A DNA stretch of 64,000 bases from Prorocentrum cordatum (taxonomy: Eukaryota > Sar > Dinophyceae > Prorocentrales > Prorocentraceae): NCBI GenBank assembly GCA_963575745.1, contig CAUYUJ010022078.1:7501-71500 (forward strand), read 5' to 3'. The notes under the pieces were generated by a model. The model was not told the origin of the DNA. It was given only the letters and a program-made list of their open reading frames with translations, and searched no databases. The stretch's first letter is position 1, and each line of letters begins with the position of its first letter. Of this stretch, positions 57,790 to 64,000 are shown piece by piece. The position numbers were made by a program, and so were the translations under genes.

Positions 57790-58982
57790 TGTTGTCGTCC
57801 CACCCGCGGCCCGCCCCGCGACCCACCCGCGACCCACCCCGCGACCCACCCGCGACCCACCCGCGACCCAACCCGCGACCCACCCGCGACCCATCCCGCG
57901 ACCCATCCCGCGACCCACCTGCGACCCACCCGCGACCCACCCCGCGACCCACCCGCGACCCACCCCGCGACCCCCCCTGCGACCCACCCGCGACCCACCG
58001 GCGACCCACCCGCGACCCACCCGCGACCCACCCCGCGACCCACCCGCGACCCACCCGCGACCCACCCGCGACCCACCGCGACCCACCGCGCGACCCACCC
58101 ACCCAAAAATTCTTGGCGCCTGCGGCGGGCTTCTTTTGCATTCGTTCCAGTGAAAAAACCTGCGACCAACCCCACCAAACCGCGCCAGTAACCCACCCGC
58201 GACCACCGTGACCCACCCGCGACCCACCCGCGACCCCACCCCGCGACCCACCCAAAATTTTCGGCGCCTGCGGCGGGCTTCTTTTGCACTCGTTCCAGGT
58301 GGAGAACCTGCGACCCACCCGCGACCCAAACCGCGTTCAGTGTACAAATCAAAATGTTCGGCGCCTGCGGCGGGCTGTTTTTGAAATTCCTCCAGGTGGA
58401 GGTGGAGAGCCCGCGACCCATCCGCCACACAAACTACGTTCACTGAACAAGCCAAAACTTCGGCGCCTGCGGCGGGTTCCTTTTGCATTCGTTCCAGGTG
58501 GAGAACCTGCGACCCAAACCGCGTTCAGTGTACAAATCCAAATGTTCGGCGCCTGCGGCGGGCTTTTTTTGAATTCCTTCCAGGTGGAGGTGGAGAGCCC
58601 GCGACCCACCCGCGACCCAAACTATATTCACTGAACAAGGAAAAAAATCGGCGCCTGCGGCGGGCTGCTTTTGCATTCGTTACGGGTGGCACCCTGCGCG
58701 TCCTGTTTGGAGGAGGAGGAGGAGGAGGAGGAGGACGAGGAGGAGGAGGAGTAAGAAAAGGAGGGAGAGGAGGAGGTGGAGGAGGAGGAGGCGCACGACG
58801 ACGACGACGACGATGAGGACGAGGACGCGGACGAGGAAGAGGAGGAGGAGGAGGAGGAGGAGGAGGAGCAGGAGGAGGAGGGCGCCATCAGCAGGGAAGG
58901 TGAGGGCCACGAGGTCCGCCGGCTCGACGCCCGCGTCGCCCGCGCCCGCCCCCTCACTCTTATCCGCAATTGCGGCGTGCTA
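57790..58982. repeat. CGACCCACC array block, copy 2
   Basis: Same order as copy 1, ending with the same CCCCCTCACTCTTATCCGCA sequence about 1,286 bp later. Internal unit number differs slightly. Confidence 0.85.
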
Positions 58983-59129
58983 GGTATGTCGGAGGTTGGG
59001 GGTAAGATCGCAGAGGAACGGAAACCCTGAACCGGGAAATCGTTTCGTTTCGTTCATGGTGTGCGTTCGGGCGAGGCGAAGCTGCGTGGGAACGCGAGAG
59101 GACTGAACCAGCTGTTGCTAGGGCGAAAT

Positions 59130-59990
59130 CAAAACAAATGATTCTCCCCGGCACGCCAGTCTGTGCGTCCGGCGGTGGCTCGCGGTGTCCCGCGGTGTCC
59201 CGTGGTGTCCCATGGTGTCCCGTGGTGTCCGCCGTTGCTATGGCGAAATCAAGACATATGATTCTCCCCCGTCCACCCGTCCGTCCGTCCGGCGGTGGCT
59301 CGCGGTGGCCCGCGGTGTCCCGTGGTGTCCCGTGGTGTCCCGTGGTGTCCCGTTGAATGAAATCGATAGTGAGATCGATCGTGAGAGCGATAGTGAGATC
59401 GATAGTGCAATCGATACTGAGATCGATACTGAGATCGATGTGGTGCCTCGAGGTGTCTGTGGTGTCCCATGGTGTCCCAAACATGAAATCGATAGTGAGA
59501 CCGATAGTGAGATCGACGGGTGTCCCGTGGTGTCCCGTGGTATCCCGTGGTGTCCCGTTGAATGAGATCGACAGTGAGATCGACAGTGAGACCGATACTG
59601 ACATCAATGTGGTACCCCGAGGTGTCCCGTGGTGTCCCGTGGTGTCCCAAAAAGTGAGATCGATAGTGAGATTGATGGTGAGATCGACAGATGTCCCGTG
59701 GTGTCCCGTGGTGTCCCGTGGTGTCCCGTTGAATGAGATCGATAGTGCGATTGATAGCGAGATCGATAGTGAATTCGGTGTGGTGTCCCGTGGTGTCCCG
59801 TGGTGTCCTGTGGTGTCCCGCTGAGTGAGACCGATAGTGAGATCGAGAGGTTTCCCGCGGTGTCCCGTGGTGGCCCGTGGTGTCCCGTAGTGTCCCGTTG
59901 AGTGAGATCGATAATAAGGTCGATACTGAGATCGCCAAGTGTCCAGTGGTGTCCCGTGGGGTCCCGTGGTGTTAATGAGATCGATTGAGT
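59130..59990. repeat. Higher-order array of GATCGATAGT and GTGTCCCGTG units
   Basis: Blocks of (GAGATCGATAGT)n alternate with (GTGTCCCGTG)n about every 110-160 bp. Each sub-block has two to five units. No gene; the 58983-59130 lead-in has no recognised feature. Confidence 0.85.
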
Positions 59991-60154
59991 GAGATGTTGG
60001 TTCCCCCCCTCTCCCCCTCCCATGCAGCCTCCTTAACACCCGAAGGGTGGTCGTATAGGTATATTATGTATACTCCGCTCGGGCGGGCGGCCCCCATGGA
60101 AGGCTCCCGCAACTGGCGGATCACGTCCTTCGGCGTGAACCGCACCTGGGGACC

Positions 60155-60157
60155 AGC

Positions 60158-60217
<60 letters not shown>

Positions 60218-60248
60218 ACGACGACGACGGCGGCGGCGGCGACGACGA

Positions 60249-60278
<30 letters not shown>
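60155..60278. repeat. ACG then GGC microsatellite
   Basis: CGACGACGA units grade into CGGCGGCGG units. The sequence to either side (60000-60155 and 60280-60715) shows no recognisable gene. Confidence 0.9.
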
Positions 60279-60280
<2 letters not shown>

Positions 60281-60719
60281 CACTCCAGCAAGCCCAGGTT
60301 GACACCCACGCCCGTCTTGGGAACACGGCGACGTGGCCGCAGCAAGAGGTTTTGTTGTAATCACACCTGGCTTGCAGCTTGGATGAAGCAGTCGAATGCA
60401 CACGAAGCGTATACACTCATGCAGGCATGCAAGCAGTGAGAGTATCTACAACAGCTCGCGACAACGGAGCTCGAGCTGGCACGTTGTGCACAGCGACGGC
60501 GGGAGCACCTTATGGGCAGCAGCAAACGCGGCCGCTCCACAGTGCTTTTGGCATGTACTGGAAGTACATGGAAAATCTGTATTCTAGAAAAGTAAATACC
60601 AGCAGAGCGAGAAGCCGTGCTCGGCGCTGCCATACTCCCCTTTGCCTCAACGTCCCCAGATGTGGGATAAGAGACGGTGGCCGCAGCAAGGGGGGGCGCG
60701 GGGCCGCGCCTGCGCAAGG

Positions 60720-61690
60720 TCCTCTTCCTCCTCCTCCTCCTCCTCCTCCTCCTCCTCCTCCTCCTCCTCCTCCTCCTCCTCCTCCTCCTCCTCTTCCTCC
60801 TCCTCATCCTCCATTCCTTCGCCTTATAAATAAATCCCCCCTGTCGCACCCCGAGGCCGGTCGAAAGGGCGGGCCGGGCGCTTCGCCTTAGAATTCCTCA
60901 CCACTTCTGGCCTTGATGCTTAAACATTAACGCCTGTTTGCAAAGTGTGGCTCTACCCTGATAGCCGCGGAAATTCTTTCTACAAATTCGCAGGAGCTCC
61001 ACGGATTGAGGGCGGGCCGTTTCCAATATGTGGCTCTCGCCTGAGCACCGCGCACAATCGTTGAGAAAACGTTTCGAAACTTCACGGGTTGAGGGCGGGC
61101 CGTTTTCAATACGTGGCTCTCGCCTTAGCGCCGCGCACATTCGTTCTAAAACTTTGTAAGAGCTTCATGGATTGAGGGCGGCTCGTTTTCAATCTGTGGT
61201 TTTCGCCTGAGCGCCGCGCACATTCGCTGCTAAAATTTGCAAGTGTATCACGGATTGAGGGCGGGTCGCTTTCAAACTGTGGCTCTCGCATTAGCACCGC
61301 GCACATCCGTTTTAAAAAGTTGCAAGAGCTTCACGGATTGAGAGCGGTTCCTTTTCAACATGCGACTCCCGCCATCCCCGCACACATTCGGTTTAAGCAT
61401 TTGACGTACCAGAAACTGCGTTCTGGAAAGATTCAGGACTGCCAGGACGCAACACTTACGTTAACTCGCAGAGCTGAAGTCCCAGGAATGGCGTTACTGC
61501 GCCATTCAGCATCCCCACGACGTTACAGTCAGGTTACCTCGTGGCGTTGATGTCCTGGTGATGGTGTCTACGCACACATCAAGATGTTCACACGGTTGTA
61601 CCCCAGCAGGCAATTCCCTCAGTGGCAATGACCCTTTGTAGGAGCCAATGATAAGGAATAGCGTATTCGGGTTACACTGGTCCTCCTTTT
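60720..61690 (+). repeat. Compound cassette 5, ~5-unit 83-bp array
   Basis: A CTC tract (60720-60810), CTGTCGCACCCCGAGGCC, CGCTTCGCCTTAGAATTCCT, about five to six units (ACGGATTGAGGGCGGG, GTGGCTCTCGCC, GCGCCGCGCACATTCG) over 60900-61390, a GGACGCAACACTTACG spacer, then GAGCCAATGATAAGGAATAG before another CTC tract. Confidence 0.8.
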
Positions 61691-61885
61691 CCCCCTCCTC
61701 CTCCTCCTCCTCCTCCTCCTCCTCCTTTTCCTCATCCTTATCCTCCTACCCTTCCTCGTCGTACTCCTCATCCTCCTCCTCCTCCTCCTCCTCCTCCTCG
61801 TCACCTCCTCCTCCTCCTCCTCCTCCTCCTCCTCCTCCTCCTCCTCCTCCTCCTCCTCCTCCTCCTCCTCCTCCTCCTCATCCTC
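61691..61885. repeat. CTC microsatellite
   Basis: CTCCTC units with a few interruptions. Confidence 0.9.
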
Positions 61886-61974
61886 TTCCCACAGCGCCCC
61901 CCGAGCCCCAACAATTTAACACAAAGTTAACACAGCACCGTCCTTGACGAGGAAGCGGTGCGTGTCAAATTTGT

Positions 61975-62470
61975 GCTAAACTTGAAGGGCCTCTTGGGGC
62001 CGTCTCGGAGCTCTCTTGGGTGTCGTGGGCGCGTCTGGGGCCGTCTAGGGGTTCTCTTGGGCCGTATTGGGACCCTCGTTGGGGCCTCTTGGGCCATCTC
62101 GGAGCGATCTAAGGGGCCTCTTCAGACGTGGTGGAGCGCTGGAAGCTCGAAACATCGAAATCCTTCGAAACCACATTATAACCCAAGAAAATCGTTTATG
62201 TTTGCCTCTTGCGGCCATATGGGGAGCGCTGCTCAAGTTCTCTGCGGTCGTCTGGGGGCATTTGGGACGGAAGACTCGAAGTATCGCTTCGGGTTCCTGC
62301 GCTCGGGCCCCTCCTGGGATCTTGGGGCGTCTTGGGCGCGTCTAGAGCCGCGGTCCGTCTCGGGACGGTCTTGGGGGCATCTAGGGACGTCGTGGCGCGT
62401 CGGAAGCTGGGAAAGTCGAAGGGCCGCAAAGCGTTGAAAAACTTTGGAGGATCAACGATTCCCAACCATC
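61975..62470. repeat. Degenerate TTGGGGCCGTCTTGG tract
   Basis: Irregular units such as CTCTTGGGGCCGTCTCGGAG. Same family as the tracts at 1190, 41931 and 63780. Confidence 0.65.
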
Positions 62471-62594
62471 CTGTGGTGTTGGGTCCTCGTTTTGAGGAGA
62501 CGTCACCCAGCGTTTCTCCTCCTTCTCCTCCTCTCCTCTCCTCCTCCCCCTCCTCCCCCCTCCTCCCTGCGTTTCACCCACCCAGTACAGCGCT

Positions 62595-63590
62595 TCGTGG
62601 CCCCATAGGGAGCTCCACCGAAGGCCCCAGTGGCAGCGTTCGCATGGCGGCCCCGCTCCATTTCGGCACACCCCTCACGAGGATCGTGGCCCCATAGGAG
62701 CTCCACCGAAGGCCCCAGTGGCAGCGTTCGCATGTGGGCCCCGCCCCATTTCGGCACACACACACACACACACCCCACACGAGGATCGTGGCCCCATAGG
62801 GAGCTCCACCGAAGGCCCCAGTGGCTGCGTTTGCATGTGGGCCCCGCCCCATCTTGGCGCACCCCTCACGAGGATCGTGGCCCCATAGCTCCACCGAAGG
62901 CTCCAGTGGCTGCGTTCGCATGATGGCCCCGTCCCATGTTGGCGCACCCCTCACGAGGATCGTGGCCCCATAGGGAGCTCCACCGAAGGCCCCAGCGGCA
63001 GCGTTCGCGCGTGGGCCCCGCCCCATTTCGGCACACCCCTCACGAGGATCGTGGCCCCATAGGGAGCTCCACCGAAGGCCCCATTGGCTGCGTTCGCATG
63101 CGGGCACCGCCCCATTTTGGCGCACCCCTCACGAGGATCGTGGCCCCATAGGGAGCTCCACCGAAGGCCCCAGTGGCAGCGTTCGCATGGCGGCCCCGCC
63201 CAATTTCGGCGCACCCCTCACGAGGATCGTGGCCCCTTAGGGAGCTCCACCGAAGGCGCCAATGGCAGCGTTCGCATGGCGGCCCCGGGCCATGTCGGCA
63301 CACCCCTCACGAGGATCGTGGCCCCATAGGAAGCTCCACCGAAGGCCCCAGCGGCAGCGTTCGCATGGCGGCCCCGGGCCATTTCAGCACACCCCTCACG
63401 AGGATCGTGGCCCAAAAGGGAGCTCCACCGAAAGCCCCAGTGGCAGCGTTCGCATGGCGGCCCCGGGCCATTTCGGCACACCCCTCACGAGGATCGTGGC
63501 TCCATAAGGGAGCTCCACCGAAGGCCCCAGTGGCAGCGTTCGCATGGCGGCCCTCGGCCATTTCGGCACACCACTCGCGAGGATCTTAAA
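62595..63590. repeat. 88-bp tandem array, ~11 units
   Basis: Units carry GGGAGCTCCACCGAAGGCCC, CAGTGGCAGCGTTCGCATGG, CGGCACACCCCTCACGAGGA and TCGTGGCCCC. The GAGGATCGTGG landmark recurs every ~88 bp from 62679 to 63488. A CA dinucleotide expansion occurs in the second unit (62755-62773). Confidence 0.95.
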
Positions 63591-63602
63591 ACCCTGTCCT
63601 AC

Positions 63603-63745
63603 TTCTGCTCTTCGGTCAGGGGGACGCCGTCCTCGTGGTCGTCGGCGCCCGCGAAGACGGCCACAAACGTGTCCCTGAGCATGTCGGGCTCCAGCGGGAA
63701 GCCGTGGCCACATAGGGGGCGCGGGCGAAGATGGTATTCACAATT
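63603..63745 (-). CDS. Possible exon of an unrecognised gene
   Basis: The minus-strand frame reads LCGHGFPLEPDMLRDTFVAV followed by FAGADDHEDGVPLTEEQ, then a GT donor (GTAGGA) at 63602. The stretch is non-repetitive, unlike both flanks, and its composition looks protein-like with an acidic end. The upstream acceptor is not clear and no family is recognised. It could also be a remnant. Confidence 0.3.
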
Positions 63746-63779
63746 GTTGTATCCACAAGTGCGTATGGTTGGGTTCTTC

Positions 63780-64000
63780 GCCAAGCTAATATTTGCCTCT
63801 TGAGGCCCACTGTGGAGCGCTTGGAGAGCCCTCTTAGGCCGTCTGGGGGCATCGTGGGACGGAAGGGTCAAATTTTCTTTTCGGTCTCCTGCTCGTGGGC
63901 CCCTCTTGGGGCCGTCGTGGGTCCTCTTGGGCCGTCATGGGCCCCTCTTGGGGCCGTCTTGGGCCCCTCTTGGCAAATCTTGGGGCGGTCTTGGAGGTCT
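63780..64000. repeat. Degenerate TTGGGGCCGTCTTGG tract, to window end
   Basis: CCCCTCTTGGGGCCGTC units, running off the window. Confidence 0.65.

Overview
The window reads as nuclear DNA of a dinoflagellate. The signs are GC-rich sequence, many long trinucleotide microsatellites (CTC/GAG, ATC/GAT, AGT, ACG), many dispersed tandem-repeat families, decayed LINE and Ty1/copia pol fragments of the kind common in dinoflagellate genomes, non-canonical splice donors, and a near-complete relict of the dinoflagellate spliced leader at 55116-55137. No bacterial genes, operons, ribosome binding sites, rRNA, convincing tRNA or CRISPR were seen. The genus cannot be fixed from sequence alone; a high-GC genome with introner-type introns fits a Prorocentrum- or Polarella-like lineage (inference).

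Layout. 0-4.6 kb: diverged copies of a ~1.07 kb segmental repeat, interrupted by a degenerate CAAGA/GCTCC array. 4.6-17.6 kb: microsatellites, foldback (palindromic) elements, three MITE families, a 1.1 kb ACAT-type array and an 83-bp tandem-repeat cassette. 17.8-18.7 kb (minus): one compact intronless gene, an F-box-like/right-handed beta-helix protein, the most ordinary cellular gene here. 18.7-27.3 kb: repeats, including unusual tracts that keep a NNY triplet phase without being simple repeats. 27.3-30.9 kb (minus): a broken Ty1/copia pol (integrase tail, linker, RT start, RNase H) with a MITE inside it. 30.8-35.2 kb (plus): a broken LINE (coiled-coil ORF1, AP-type endonuclease, RNase H, C-terminal Cys/His region) with the RT missing and another MITE inserted. 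37.5-38.7 kb (plus): a second LINE 3' fragment. 39-46.5 kb: more cassettes and satellite families.

47.16-55.14 kb (minus) is the most interesting locus: a gene for a Helitron-type HUH Rep protein. A six-exon model with five introns gives an uninterrupted 1,565-residue frame. It begins directly after a relict spliced leader. Its introns are unusual: one is a 184-bp near-perfect palindrome, two carry the same 103-bp minisatellite family, and one is a GA-AG intron bordered by duplicated exon sequence. The exons are packed with the tetranucleotide GTAT (ATAC on the plus strand), in all three codon phases, about one per 50 bp. The gene appears to sit inside a split copy of a local repeat and is bracketed by an 18-bp direct repeat.

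55.2-64 kb: satellites only, including a 1.29 kb duplicated block of CGACCCACC repeats, a GATCGATAGT/GTGTCCCGTG higher-order array, another 83-bp cassette, an 88-bp array, and a possible short exon near 63.6 kb. Most long open frames in the window are by-products of repeats whose unit length is divisible by three or four and were not annotated.
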